Notes under the pieces: generated by a model
What the model saw: the letters and a program-made list of their open reading frames with translations, nothing else
The model's database searches: none
Told to the model about the DNA's origin: nothing
Made by a program: the position numbers and the translations under genes
Part shown: one piece after another, positions 11,187-22,937 of the stretch
Position numbering within the stretch: position 1 is the stretch's first letter
How the letters are laid out: each line of letters opens with the position of its first letter
Assembly: GCA_008477525.1 (NCBI GenBank)
Contig: SPDT01000006.1
Coordinates: 1,453,501-1,517,500, forward strand
Direction: 5' to 3'
Origin: Hypomyces perniciosus
Taxonomy: Eukaryota; Ascomycota; Sordariomycetes; Hypocreales; Hypocreaceae
DNA: 64,000 nucleotides

Positions 11187-14100
11187 ATGGTCATAACACG
11201 TTCCAAACGTGCAAAGCGAGTTCTCCGCTGCTTGTCCATCTCCCAACATCAGGACGAGCTGCTCAGCCCTTCGACCACGCCGCTCATCAGATATACTTTG
11301 CTGAACAACTTCCATCGCTGCCGGCAGGTTTCAATTGACCTTGCGGAGCCAGCCGATCCAGTTCTAAACACAGTCTCTTACAATGCATTGCCCAAGTTTC
11401 TTAGGTCGCAATTGGAAGCACAAAAGATTACTAACGGAGGCAGACTCTGGTCACAGATTGTACCCATCCTGACTTTCATTCAAGCCAACCTACGAAAATT
11501 CGGCAACTCGCGCGGTTTCCCAACCTTGTTCTTCTGGTATTCTCGAGAGAACCATCGTTCGTACTTCTTCTTTGCCTTTGTCGAGAACAAGATGCCTTCG
11601 AAAACCTATACGTCACGCGAACTCCTACGCATGAGACAGACTCCAACTGGGAGAGAATTGTATGAAGAATTGCAAGAAAGACTTCAGAAAGACCTTGAAC
11701 TAGGTCAGTACCTTGTGTTTCCTCGTATGAACTATGGTTCAATCAGCTGACTCTTGTGTGCAGGCGAAATATTCCGGATGCCACTCGACCGCTCTCTTCC
11801 CCTTATCAAGGAGGAACCTGCGGAGATGTCTGGAGACTTGGACAGTTACACCCGTGCGAAGAATGATGTATCCCGTCAACTCGATGGCACCGACTCCGAA
11901 TGGAAGTATCGCGGTCGAAGCGAGGAGGAGCACGCCGAAACCCAGCCAATATCGGCCCCTCCTGGGTTGATAGCTCAGAAAGATGAGGGCTTTCAGAGAT
12001 TCTACAAGGCTGTCGTGTCACCCACGCATGTTCGTGTGACTGCTGGTGGTCGAATTGTCCCCAACACCAGAGGCTCTTCGTCGCCTACCGCAAAGTGGCT
12101 GAAGGAGAAGGTTGCGGTGGATGGCACCTTTAGCAGCCGCCCACCAAGCCGTGATCTACCCGAACAGGGCCACTTCCCCATGCCTCAAGCCTTTCCTGCC
12201 TTTCCCCCAATGTTCCCCGGGTTTGCCCCTGGCATGGTTCCTGGAATGCCTGCTGGGCCGGCTCCATTCCCAATGATGCCCTGGCAGATGGGTCTTAACC
12301 TTGGTGGTGCCTTCGGGATGGTGCCTCATCCTCTGGGTCAAGCAACGGGCCCGACAACGGCACCCCAGAATTCATCCAAAACCGACAAACCAGAAGACAC
12401 AGCTTCAGACAGCGCTACACCTGTTCGAACGTCGCCCCCTGAACAGTTTGACCCTGCTCGACCCTTCTTCTACAACGGACAGTGGATGATGCCACCAGGG
12501 GCCCCCTTTTACCCGTACCCCATGCCACCTGCTCATGGATTCCCAGCTCCTCCCATGTTCCCTGCTGCAATGGCTGCCCATAGATTCGGTCCAATCCCCA
12601 TGATTCACCCACATGTCCCGAGACCTGGCCAAGCAACACAACCTCAGCTACCCGGCATGTTCCCATCGATGTTGCCGCCCGCACCGGGTTTGATGGCCCC
12701 TATCAAGCCACCTATCTCTTCTATTCGCCCAAGTGAGATAACTAAGAAGCAAATCGACATGCTTCGGGGATCTCTCAGATACTTTGAGGACCAGATTCAA
12801 TACAACAAGCACCAGATCGATGAGAAGAGTATGGAGCAACAGGCGCAAGTCGTACGCCAGCAGATCCAGCAATTTGAGAAAAACCTCGAGGCGCAATTGG
12901 CCTTTGAGGAGAGCCATTACCCGAAGCAGGAAACGAAGAACGAGCCATCTAACCTTGCGACAACCGAGAATGTACGATCGCAGTCACCGATCACTGTCGA
13001 TACTGAGGCAGGGCATGGCAGCGATGGTGCCTCTAGTCCTCCGTATGAAAGTTCAGTAGTGAAGGCATCCGATAGCAAGCCAGCGAAGGAACGAGGTCCT
13101 TTCCAATACACCAACGGCAGTGGTGTGGACAAGCCAACCTCAGCGACCACCGACACCAGCTCTTCCGACCATCAAGATGTTCTAAAGAAGCCATCCACCT
13201 TGCCAGTTGCTGCCGCACTAGCTCCACCATTTCAGCCGCGCATCACAAGTGAGAAGTTGAAGCAGACAAGCAATGAAACGTTCACAACGGCATCTCGTCC
13301 CTGTCCCTATGGAACCGCCAATGACCACCTCAACGAGACTGGCATCGCCGGAGAGCCTTATCTTGTCGGAACGCTTCCTTCTGGTATCAACATGGCACTA
13401 GTAAAGGACACTGATTATGTGTACCCGCGAGAGCTGACAGGGGACGAACTCCGTGCTCGCCACATGTACTGGGGCAAGACGCCTTACCATCTACAGAGTG
13501 GTCTTCCCAAGTTCGATGGCAAAGATTTTTATCCTCCATCACCGGCCAGGAACCACGTTTCCGAGCTACCACTTAATAACGGAAATCACCTGGTTACTCT
13601 CAAATCCAATGATGAACCAGAGAGCACCATTGCAGCTACGGAATCGGATCCCTTCCAACCATCCATCAAACTGGGACGCGGACTGGCTGGAAGTCGACTC
13701 GACAAGTCAGCTCCATCTGAAGCACCAATCGAGACTAAGCAAGTTGCGGTTGAAGTAGCTACTGTGAAGCTATCCACGCAGCCCACCGGTTGCGATTCCC
13801 TGAGAAAGGGTCTGAGCGCTTGTCGAGGTGGTTCCGCGACGGGAGTACTCAAGGTTGAGTCGGGAAGTGATGACAGCGATGAGAACGATGACAAAAACCT
13901 GCTGTTCAAGGGACGTAACTCCTTGAGACTTAACAAGTATGTTGTAAAAGAGACTCCCGCTTTTGATGAACTATAACTAACTCTAACAGGACCAAAACTC
14001 GCAACGGAATTTGGCAAAGCATGATGAAGCAAGGAATGTCGAGCGGTAACGTGGTTCCCGGAACAGTCTCCTCGATGACGGCCTGTGGGGTTCTACCACA

Positions 14101-14281
14101 CTACAGGGGCCACGCAACCGCATCTCTCGCGCCTGCTGCTGTACACACGACTTGCGCATCAAAGCCCGGAAGCAACCGCGATGGCAGCCCTGTGGCCGAG
14201 AAGCAAGTGGAGAACAGACCCCCAGGCGATACCAAACTGGCATCCAGAGCCGCATTCCCGAAAGTCACGCCAACGGTTTGA
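11187..14281 (+). CDS. Large Pro/Met-rich protein of unknown function
   Basis: Three exons: 11187-11703, 11764-13936, 13990-14281 (introns 60 and 53 nt), 993 aa. The first ~180 residues look folded: a basic start (MVITRSKRAKRV), then an aromatic segment with TLFFWYSRENHRSYFFF and a charged helix. Residues ~307-500 are a low-complexity Pro/Met/Phe-rich tract with repeated FPxxFPG, MVPGMP and PPMFP turns. A ~50-residue helix with coiled-coil character follows (LRGSLRYFEDQIQYNKHQ...). The rest is Ser/Thr/Glu-rich and probably disordered, with an acidic patch ESGSDDSDENDD near 875. The family is not recognised. The composition suggests an RNA-granule or transcriptional scaffold, but that is inference. 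The start is the first ATG after a long CT-rich leader with several short upstream frames. Confidence 0.7.
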
Positions 14282-15559
14282 CGAATCAATGGGTAGTCAT
14301 TGCCTACCGTCAAGGCGACATGACCAAGAACTCACGCTGGCGGACGGTCAGAAGCTCTAACAGGAGCATCTATTATTGCCAGCATACTTACGAATTACAT
14401 GAATATCGACGCATGATGACTTAGCTGCAGTATAACGTTACTTTGCTACGAGGTATTGACGACTCATGATATGAGCATAATTCGGTGAGCCTCGGTATTT
14501 ACGGATAAGGGAATGGTATCGGAAGGTTGCTTTTAAAAGTTTATTGCAAATGTTAGGGTACGGAATGTGTTATGGTAATACGTCAACGTTTAATAGGGGC
14601 CCGAGGATTCAGTTCTGAATCTGCGCTGAAGGGGACATCTTATGATCGTTAGGACAATGGACTTTGAGTTACGAGATGCTACGAGGGAGGTTATTATAGA
14701 ATCATGGACAGTTGATGGATTGCATCATCAGATGATAGATACCAAGGCAATTACCTAGACTCAAAAATAGACTTTGTGGTTTTCCCCGATTAGTCAGTTG
14801 ACAGACGTGGTCGCTTTAACCAACGGCATTCGCCTGTTTACATGACAAAGCTCACTACGAATAAATCTTTGGAAGGCGTCTGAACGAGAAATAAATGGTG
14901 GTATTGATGCTTCACCAAGAGAGTACTATAGTGTGAATGTACTTTATCAAAGGTGGTGGTAATACTAATATGTTCCTCACCATCAAATTTTCATCTCCAT
15001 TACAGCAAAGTCAAGGTGAAAATCTTCGGGCGAGCAGAAGGGGCTCGTGGTATGATCCCCTACTTGGTTCATTCTTCGCCAGTCGTATACCTCGAAAACC
15101 ATGGATCTTAGTGGTTGACGCGGAGATTATCTAGCGGAATTACGAAACTACGAGTACGAACAAAAGAAATGAAAACCTACCGGCAGTCTTGCCTTTTTCG
15201 CTCAACTTGTGTATCAAGCAGCAAGACTCACATGAGTCTACGAATGCCGCATAGCAGCACCTCGACGATAAAAGTCGAGATCACGTCTCGCAAGAGGAGA
15301 GTAGGAAAAAGAAGACTTCGGGAAACACCTCCCATGGAGCATCTCACACAAACAAGTTGGTGAAATGGCCATTGAGAACCGTAAAATTCTCGATTCAACT
15401 ACCCTGCTGAGAGGTCGAACCCACAGGGGTGCGGGTATCCCAAAAACGCCGGAGTATAATGCCCATTCCTTGCCCCCCATTGTTGTGCCATGGATGCATC
15501 GCATGGATATCAGTCAAAAGAAAATATTAGAAGTCGTTTCCTCGTCTCGTTTTTTTTAT
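14282..15559. other. Intergenic, convergent 3' ends
   Basis: About 1.3 kb between the convergent unknown gene and L26. The short frames at 14937-15504 overlap on both strands and show no family similarity. Probably 3' untranslated sequence and spacer. Confidence 0.5.
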
Positions 15560-16105
15560 TTAAGCGGTGACCTTGGTGGTGGCGCGGAGCTCACGGCCGG
15601 TCTTGGAGCGGGCCAGGATATCCTCACGGTCCTTGTCAAGCTTGAGCTTGGTGATGACGACGTTGGAGGGGTGGAGGCCCAGAGGGACGCTCTGGCCGCT
15701 GGCCTTGTCGCGGGTGATGCGCTCGACGTGGATAACGTACTTGAGGCGGTAGACGGAGGTGACCTTGCCCTCGCGACCCTTGTTAGAGCCACGGACGATG
15801 GTGACCTCGTCGTCCTTGCGGATGGGGATGCTGCGGACCTGTTTGAGTGAAAATCGTTAGTCTGTCATGCCAATTGATGTAACGAGAGAATGGTGACCAA
15901 CGTTGTACTTCTCACGCAGCTCCTTGCTGAGGGGAGCGCTCATGATGACACGGCGCTGGCCAGAGCCGGCCTTGAAGTGAGCGGCACGGCTCTTTCTCCG
16001 GGAGGAGGAAACATCTGTTTTTCGATTCATTAGAACATTGTGCATAATGGAAAGAAGCCAAGTTCAAGGCCTTTGAGCAAACTCACTGTTGCTGACTTTG
16101 GCCAT
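15560..16105 (-). CDS. rpl26: 60S ribosomal protein L26 (uL24)
   Basis: Three exons: 16105-16087 (19 nt), 16014-15902, 15838-15560; 136 aa, normal for the family. It starts MAKVSN and continues with [31 protein letters not shown] and the KOW motif region around [17 protein letters not shown]. The protein binds 5.8S/25S rRNA near the peptide exit tunnel. The tiny first exon coding only for the first six residues, followed by introns of 72 and 63 nt, is typical of fungal ribosomal protein genes. The C-terminus ends KVTA. Confidence 0.95.
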
Positions 16106-16806
16106 TTTGTCGACTTTGGGCGGGCGAGGAATTCGTCGGCGTTGGGCGTTGGGTGATGAAGAGAAAAGAAGAAGAGTGGACAATTACGCGAAGAAAAAAT
16201 TGGTGGTTGAGCGCCTTGTGGGCGGTTAGTGGGGTCCACGTGACCTTTCTGCCCTAGGATTTCCTTACCATTTTGGACGGGTGAAAGTTTTGCCGATCTA
16301 GCCAGTCCAACTCCATGCTCCTACCTATTAACCTAAGCCGCAAATAGTTGATAAGAGGACGGGAATTTCTAGAATTGGGATTTATATACTATCAAATAAA
16401 TACTTTCCGATGTCGTTGATATTGGTACGTAAAATGATAATACAGTACCAAAGAATTGGCCGGGAAAAAAAAGGTATATATTGCATCCAATGGAAGTAGT
16501 TGATGGCGATAATATCTACGAGACCAAAGAGGCGAAATGAGAGACGAAATTGGCCAGAAAGAACACAATAGAATGGGCACCATAGGGGCTAGAGTCGAAA
16601 TTTTTATTTCCAATATTCATACTAGGATATGAAAAAGTCCCTTTCAGTCCAAGACGAAACCCCATTTTCTGTACACGAACAGGTTGAAAATATAGTACAT
16701 CGTTGCCATTGGCATCTTATTCCCTTAGTCTATGGTTCATCATGCTTGGAATCCCGCGCGGGGATTAAAATTTGTTGTTGTACACAATAGATGCGTCGAG
16801 CCGTTC
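16106..16806. other. Intergenic, L26 promoter and COX11 3' flank
   Basis: Between the L26 start and the COX11 stop. CCACGTGAC (an E-box core CACGTG) lies about 130 bp upstream of the L26 ATG; the rest is AT-rich with no gene. Confidence 0.5.
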
Positions 16807-17798
16807 TTATCCTGAGGCAGGCGGCTGGAATCTGCCATTGTTGTCATATCTTGCTTCTGTTTACTGTGAGTAATGGATCAATCCAAGGAACAACGGCGAC
16901 AGAGACTTACTGAAGAATGTATAATTCAGAGTCACCGTTTCCACCCCCTTCATGTTCAAGTCATTCAACAGATCTGGATCCAGGTAGAAGAAAACAGGCA
17001 TATCCACCGTTTCGCCGGCGTTTAGTCTCTGTTCTTCAAAGCAGAAGCATTGGATCTTGCTAAAGTATGGCGCACATTGACCAGGCGTTACGCTGTATGT
17101 TGCCACACCAATGATATCTTGGTCTCCTAGATTCGTCGCCTTGTAAAAAGCCAGGGCCGTTTCGCCGGGCAAGACTCGGACCTCGCGCTGCTGTGGAACG
17201 AATTTCCATGGCAGGATGTCGGATACAGATGCATTGAAGGTGACGCGGATGCGCTTGGCGGAGGTGACAGGGACGAGTCGGCTCGAGATATCTTCATTGC
17301 CGGAGGTGCCGTGTGCGCGAACGGGTTGGCCACCCCAGCCTATTTCTTGGCAAATCTGCAGCTCAGTTAGTCGACTGTATAAACTCACTTGCGAGGAACT
17401 GCGACAGACCATCTTGTAAAGCGGCACCGATCCATATGCCAGGGCCAGAACTCCCATTATCATGCTCATGGTATAGTATCTGCAGGCCAATGAGCCCAGT
17501 CCAAGTCAATTGTATCCAGCCAAGGTTATCCATACGCAATTGTCTGGTTCTTCCTACTGTATTCCTGGCGCAGTCTGTCCATCGACGGCGCATAGGCCTG
17601 CTGCTGGCGGTACTGGGGCAGCTGTTCCCTTCGAGGTGTCGAGCTCGAGATTTTGCGGCGGAAGTTGGCGAGAGCAGTCTGCCGGATTTGGGGTCGCGCC
17701 TTCTGGCAGAAGAAACAAGTCCATTGCGATGAGCTTGCGGCTCCCGCGCGACTTATGCGCGCCAATCTGTTCATCTTTGGACCGAGGGATTGTCGCAT
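16807..17798 (-). CDS. cox11: Cytochrome c oxidase assembly protein COX11
   Basis: Four exons: 17798-17536, 17479-17389, 17355-16911, 16856-16807; 282 aa. It delivers copper to the CuB site of Cox1 at the mitochondrial inner membrane. An Arg/Ser-rich N-terminus fits a mitochondrial presequence. It is followed by a transmembrane segment (YYTMSMIMGVLALAYGSVPLYK) and the intermembrane-space CtaG fold with the copper ligands in QCFCFEEQ and the start GWGGQPVRAH. The last 50-nt exon supplies the family end FKARYDNNG. The frame is open further up to a TTG at 17816, but the first ATG is 17798; an alternative ATG is at 17774. Confidence 0.93.
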
Positions 17799-18253
17799 GG
17801 AGGTCGAACGAGCCAAGCTTCGGTGCCATTCTTTGGTGGTGGTTTGATGGTCTGTCTAGAATTGGTGGGGCCGGTGGTTCGGGGAGGCGTTTTCCGGCTG
17901 ACAACCGTTATCCAGCTTGTGAGGGATCGGGAAATATATACTTCCCAGGAATCTGAACACGATCGTTTCCTCTTTGTTAATTAGTTTTATCTAATGAGAT
18001 TTTTTAGTGGAAAGAATATATCATGCACCCGGTACGCTGTTCTATGTGCCTTTGGCAAGGCATGAGCTTTTAGCCTCGGCTTCACTGTTACTGGCAGACA
18101 CGACTGTGGAGGTATCATTCCATTCCATTGAATTCACAACCTAGACTTTGCGCTGAAATACTAACAAATTTATTCTCAGATCTAAACATGCAACCATTGA
18201 TCCAAGATAGTGCCCAGAAATAAGGAAAAACGCCATGCCAATGCTAACCTTTC
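17799..18253. other. Intergenic spacer
   Basis: COX11 promoter region plus the 3' flank of the amine-oxidase-like gene, both minus. No gene or RNA seen. Confidence 0.5.
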
Positions 18254-19947
18254 TTATGCCAATTTACGACGTCTGTGCTTCCCTAGATTCCCGTTAATGC
18301 CATTGAGAAGAGGCTTGACCACTTTTTGCCTCCCTGATTGCGCCACCCGCTCCAGAGTTTGAATGATGAAAACTTGAATGGCCAAAATAACAAGTCGAAA
18401 CAGATGATCAATCAACCCAAGCCTTGGGATCCTACCCCGACTATAAGTGGAATCTCGAAACTCAAAGGGTAGCTTTGCACCCAGATGATCCTGGGCGACC
18501 TGTAAGCCGCTGGTGAATCCGTCTTCATGGAATCCATACCCGGTCCATGCGCCGGCGTAGCTTATTCCCCTCTTGTTTTGTATATTGCGCAGGACTCTCT
18601 GTGCGCGGACCGAGGATGGAGTATAGAGGGGATGTGTGTAAAAGTATCTCCCCTGCGTCTTGGAAGGACTGGGACGATGGATTGGGTTGATGGTGACCAG
18701 GACATCTCCGAATGGATTTCTTGGTATGTGTTGTAGGATGTTCATGTTGTATGTCAGACAAACCTTGTCCATGTTGGCTTTTTTGACTGAGGGTGAGGAT
18801 AATGTGAGGAAGTTCCAACTTGACCATGCTTTTTTGTTCCGTGGCATCAACGACAGATCTGAGTGCAAGACAGCCTCGTTCTGCGAAGTCTGGAAGCAGG
18901 ACAAGATGGACCGTTCCTGTTGCGTCGCTGAGGGTCCAATAATAGATAGTGCTTGGTCGCCATGTGTTGCAAGGATGACGTGATCGTAGACTTCCGTTTT
19001 GCCGTTCTCAAGGTGTACAAGGACACGGCCTTGATGATCATTCGAGACATTCCTGACTGGCGTATTTAAGAAGAGGTGGTTTGGTGGAAACCCTTTCATA
19101 ACGGCATCGATGTATGACCGGGCTCCGTCTTTCAACGTCAACCACTTCGACCGAGGAGTGAAAGTCGATAAGAGATGGTGATTCCATCTTGCAACAATGT
19201 CAGTCAGATATTCAAGGGACCATCAAGACCATCCACTTACAGAAAACGGACAAGCGTAGCTGCTGGGAATTCCAATGCGCACTTGTCAGGGCTGGTGCTC
19301 CACAAGGCCGCAGTGATCGGTATCAGGTAATCATCTCGAAAGCCATCCGAGTATCCTTCGCGCTCTAGGTATTCCCCAATTGTCTGAGTCCTGTGGATAT
19401 GGTTCATCATGCTCTCCCCCCCATAGCGAGGCTCATATTCTTCCTCATCCATGAGCAGATCAAGTGCGAATTGGTTGAAGCGAATGACATCAAATATCGT
19501 TCTCCACGTCCGTAAGGAAAGAATGCGCCTCCTCTGACAAAATATCGCCTCTAAGCTTGAGGTGGCCCATTCGAACAAGCCTTGATCGCGTGACACACTG
19601 AAACTCATTTCCGTAGGCTCCATTCGCACGTTGAGCTTGTTGAGGAAGTTGATAAAGTTTGCTATGATGAATGAGCATTCCGATGCGTTGTAAGTCGTCA
19701 TCGACTGGATCTAGGCCTTACGGTATGTGGCGGAATTTAGCACAACGAATCCCGTGTCAACGGCCGTCGTGAATTTTCCAGCCTTCCATTGCACGGTATT
19801 GGTATGGCCGCCCAGGCGGTCCGCAGCTTCGTAGAGATAGACATCGTGGTAGGTCCTGTTCAGAGCCCATAGCGCGGCGATGCCTGAGCAGCCACTGCCG
19901 ACGATGGCCACTTTCTTCCTGGGGGATCTGTCAACAGCTCGGTTCAT
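18254..19947 (-). CDS. FAD-dependent amine-oxidase-like flavoprotein
   Basis: Three exons: 19947-19722, 19661-19241, 19187-18254 (introns 60 and 53 nt), 526 aa. The N-terminus has the dinucleotide-binding motif VAIVGSGCSGIAALWAL, and then EAADRLGGHTNT, which contacts the FAD ribose and is typical of the NAD(P)-binding/amine oxidase superfamily. Later blocks VVLNSATYPNFINFL, RFLWNHHLL and WLTLKDGARSYI match the fungal and bacterial enzymes often linked to cyclopropane-fatty-acid or mycolic-type lipid modification. The C-terminus holds the AGAWTGYGFHEDGFTSGL flavin-binding motif, then a hydrophobic segment and a basic tail. The substrate is unknown. The start was set at MNRAVD; the frame is open upstream without clear family residues. 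Confidence 0.85.
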
Positions 19948-21423
19948 AGGTACGGCGGGCTCTTGGGCGATGGTGATGAATTGCAGATACAGAACACAAG
20001 GGAAGAGAGATGTTGGGAAGATAAGCTGCCCAAAACCGCCAAGCAGGCTTTCACATGTCAGAGACCCGACCAGAGCTGCTGTGCAGCTCAGGGCGGGCAA
20101 GTGGATGGCTGGGGAGGGGAGTTTCTGGCGCTATAGATGGAACTATGCATGGGATATCGTCGATCCGATTCGATGACTTTGAAGATGGAACCTGCGGGAG
20201 ATGCGAACAACTCACACATGGCGCGACCCTGGCATTGAGGGCATTTTTGCAAACAGGGGTGGATTGCAGGTGCCTTGTTTGCTTTTGCTACTGGTGCGCC
20301 GAAGGACAAGAATCACAAGATAAAACTGCTCGGTCACTGTTTGGAGATGATGTTGCAAAGAGCAAGCGGTGATGGTGCCCAACAACTTCTACCGAGGTCT
20401 GTGTCTAGCAGGGTAGTTAAGGTGAAGTGAGTGGGCGCCACACAGGTGGCTAATTTTGGCCAACCAACAGGAGCTGGACAATGGGAACGGGTAATCAACG
20501 GGTTATTACTCTGAAGCCGCCTTGAATTGCCACTCATATTTCAGACGTCAACTCAATTAAGGGTGTAGACACTCACTTCGGCTAGGCACCTCTTGATTTG
20601 CTGAATGCCTAGCGGCCAATATGTCTCAAACCAATTTTTCAAAAGGGTGCCACCATGCCAGACAGAATTATCTGATACATCGCCGAAAGATGTTTGAGGC
20701 TTTACGAATGAGGATACGGCCAAGTTCTTTCAGGCTCTTTGTACTCCGTACCACAAAAAAACGATATGTGAGCAGGAACATCCATCACTGTACGAACTAC
20801 GGGGTACAGATCGATGGGATGTCGAGCACTCAACGGGACCGGGAAACGTAGGTACGAGTCCCCGATTCTTGAAAGCGCCGTGTAGAATAAACTACATCAA
20901 TCTGCCCGGCATTTCAACTGTACGCCAATGACAAAGTCTAGACGTGAAGCCTTTTTTTCTTCATAGCCGGGGTAGAATCAACTTTTTTGAAGAAGAAAAG
21001 AAAAGAGAAAGAGAAAGCTTTGCGAAACAGCAGACCTAATATTCTCCAGCAGCTCGTGCACGGACCCATATGCTTAGTCACCGACATCCAGCCTTCCCTG
21101 TGGCTGAGGAACTGGGTGTGTATATGCGAGGTACCTGCTTTGGCTGCACTGTATGCAGTTACCTGCAGCAGTGACAGAGGAGGTACCCACAGGTACGCAG
21201 CGCCTTTGAGCCTTGGTCTGGGAGGGTACTGGATGACGAGGCTCCCGAAACAGACAACTCTGTTTTATCATTCCAACACCGTCCACATTGTACGCATCAA
21301 GCGCGTGTATCTTGATCATAGACAAGTTTCCTTCTGTTCTCTCTTCCGTGCGAGCCTGGAAACCCCAGCCATCCAAGAGTAACTTTACCTTCAGCCTCAG
21401 CTCTCTCAACCCCGACATCCGCG
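19948..21423. other. Intergenic region, divergent promoters
   Basis: About 1.5 kb between the amine-oxidase-like gene and VTI1. TACTCCGTA occurs at 20742-20750. The CT-rich stretch just before 21424 probably forms the VTI1 leader. No credible gene. Confidence 0.5.
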
Positions 21424-22220
21424 ATGGCGAATCCTCTCGATACTGACGCCGGCTCTGAGCTCTTCGGCTCATACGAAACGGAGCTCAGGTTGGTTCAAGC
21501 GGATTTGGCGCAGAAGCTGGACCAGATTCCAGAGCTCACTGGCGAACCGCGCAAGGCCGCCGTTAGTCAGGCCGAACGCGCCCTGGAGGAAGCGGATGAG
21601 CTGGTACTTGCGCCATTCCCCAACGTTTGAAACAAACTTAACCATCTCCCTATCACAGCTGGGCCAAATGCGTCTCGAAAAACAGAATATTCCAACGTCT
21701 TCACGGGGCAAGGTCAACCAGCGTTTCCGCAACTATGAGTCCGACATCGACACCTATCGCCGAAAGCTCGAGGGCCTCTCCTCCGATCGAGCTGCTCTCT
21801 TCGGCTCACGATACACTGACGAGCCTTCCGGCGCCTCGGACATTAATCTAGAGCAACGTCAACAGCTACTTCGGGGGACAGATCGACTTGATAGGTCCAC
21901 ACAACGATTGCTAGCCAGCCAGAGGCTTGCCAATGAGACTGAGGTTATTGGTGCAGAGGCCCTCGCCGATTTGCATAGACAGGGAGAGGTGATCCGGCAT
22001 ACACACGACACACTTTTGGATAGCGAGGGCTATGTCGACCGAAGTGTCAAGACCTTGAGAGGGATGGCTCGGAGGTAATGTTAAGTCTCACTGGGAATAT
22101 CAATGTGCATACACTAACAGAATGGACGATAGCATGGCGACGAACCGAGTGATTACTATTTCAATCATAACTGTTCTGGTCCTTCTCATAATTGCCGTTA
22201 TCTTCAGCAAGTTCAAATGA
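21424..22220 (+). CDS. vti1: Vti1-type Qb-SNARE
   Basis: Three exons: 21424-21603, 21659-22074, 22121-22220 (introns 55 and 46 nt), 231 aa. The N-terminal three-helix domain starts near GSELFGSYETELRLVQADL. The SNARE helix spans ~130-195 (LRGTDRLDRSTQRLLASQRLANETEVIG), with the central Q-layer residue in the layout usual for Qb SNAREs. The last exon encodes the C-terminal membrane anchor (VITISIITVLVLLIIAVIF) ending SKFK. It acts in Golgi-to-endosome/vacuole fusion with a Pep12-type syntaxin; a candidate partner is encoded at 61826-62689. Confidence 0.93.
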
Positions 22221-22937
22221 GCGTTTGGTTTTATTAGGAGTTATGGTGGCGACAGGAGTTTTGATTTCTTGGGACTTGAGTTTTCTCTTGTGTCGATACA
22301 GGCCTTGAATCACGTACACTTTGACGAAGACAAGAAGCAGTCCGTGTCTGAATACGGACTCCCACTATTGGAGATGAAATTTTGTTCAAAGAGGATACGA
22401 TCTACTCGTTCCGGTGTAACACGCGCGCTCTTTTATCCGAGTGTTTTTCTGGTTTATGATAAAGCGCTCGTTACAGCCCCACAGCTATTGTTTCTGTTTT
22501 TAGAAAGAGAGTACTACTACCTAACTGTTTCAACGAACAATTCATGAGATTGACTGCCACAGAAAATGCTATCTAATACTATTACTACAAGCTTGTTGCA
22601 AGTTGACCACAAGCGTTCCACCAGAAGCGGGGTGTGGGGCTGCTTTAGTAATAGCCGAGGATAATCCGATGTAGGGCCGAAATTGCGACACTGCATCCTT
22701 TCAGCCTTTCTCTTTGACCAGATTTCCCAACTCACAAAACCTTTCTCATACACACAAAAAAACACCCTCCCTCTTCCCTTCCCCCAGCCTCTTCCCTCCG
22801 CCGCCCGCCAACCTTTGTTGGCACCGCACCATATTTTCTCTTTGCCTCAACAACATTGGCTGGGGGCTGTATCTTTCTACTATTGAAACGCTCTAGCCCC
22901 AGCTTGCTGCGTGCTCAACGTGGCCTTGCCGACCCCG
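22221..22937. other. Intergenic, SCD6 promoter and leader
   Basis: VTI1 3' flank followed by a CT/CA-rich leader (about 22720-22930) upstream of the SCD6 ATG. No gene seen. Confidence 0.5.

Noticed and set aside
17799..17816. N-terminal extension of COX11
   Set aside because: The longer frame starts with TTG; the first ATG is 17798.
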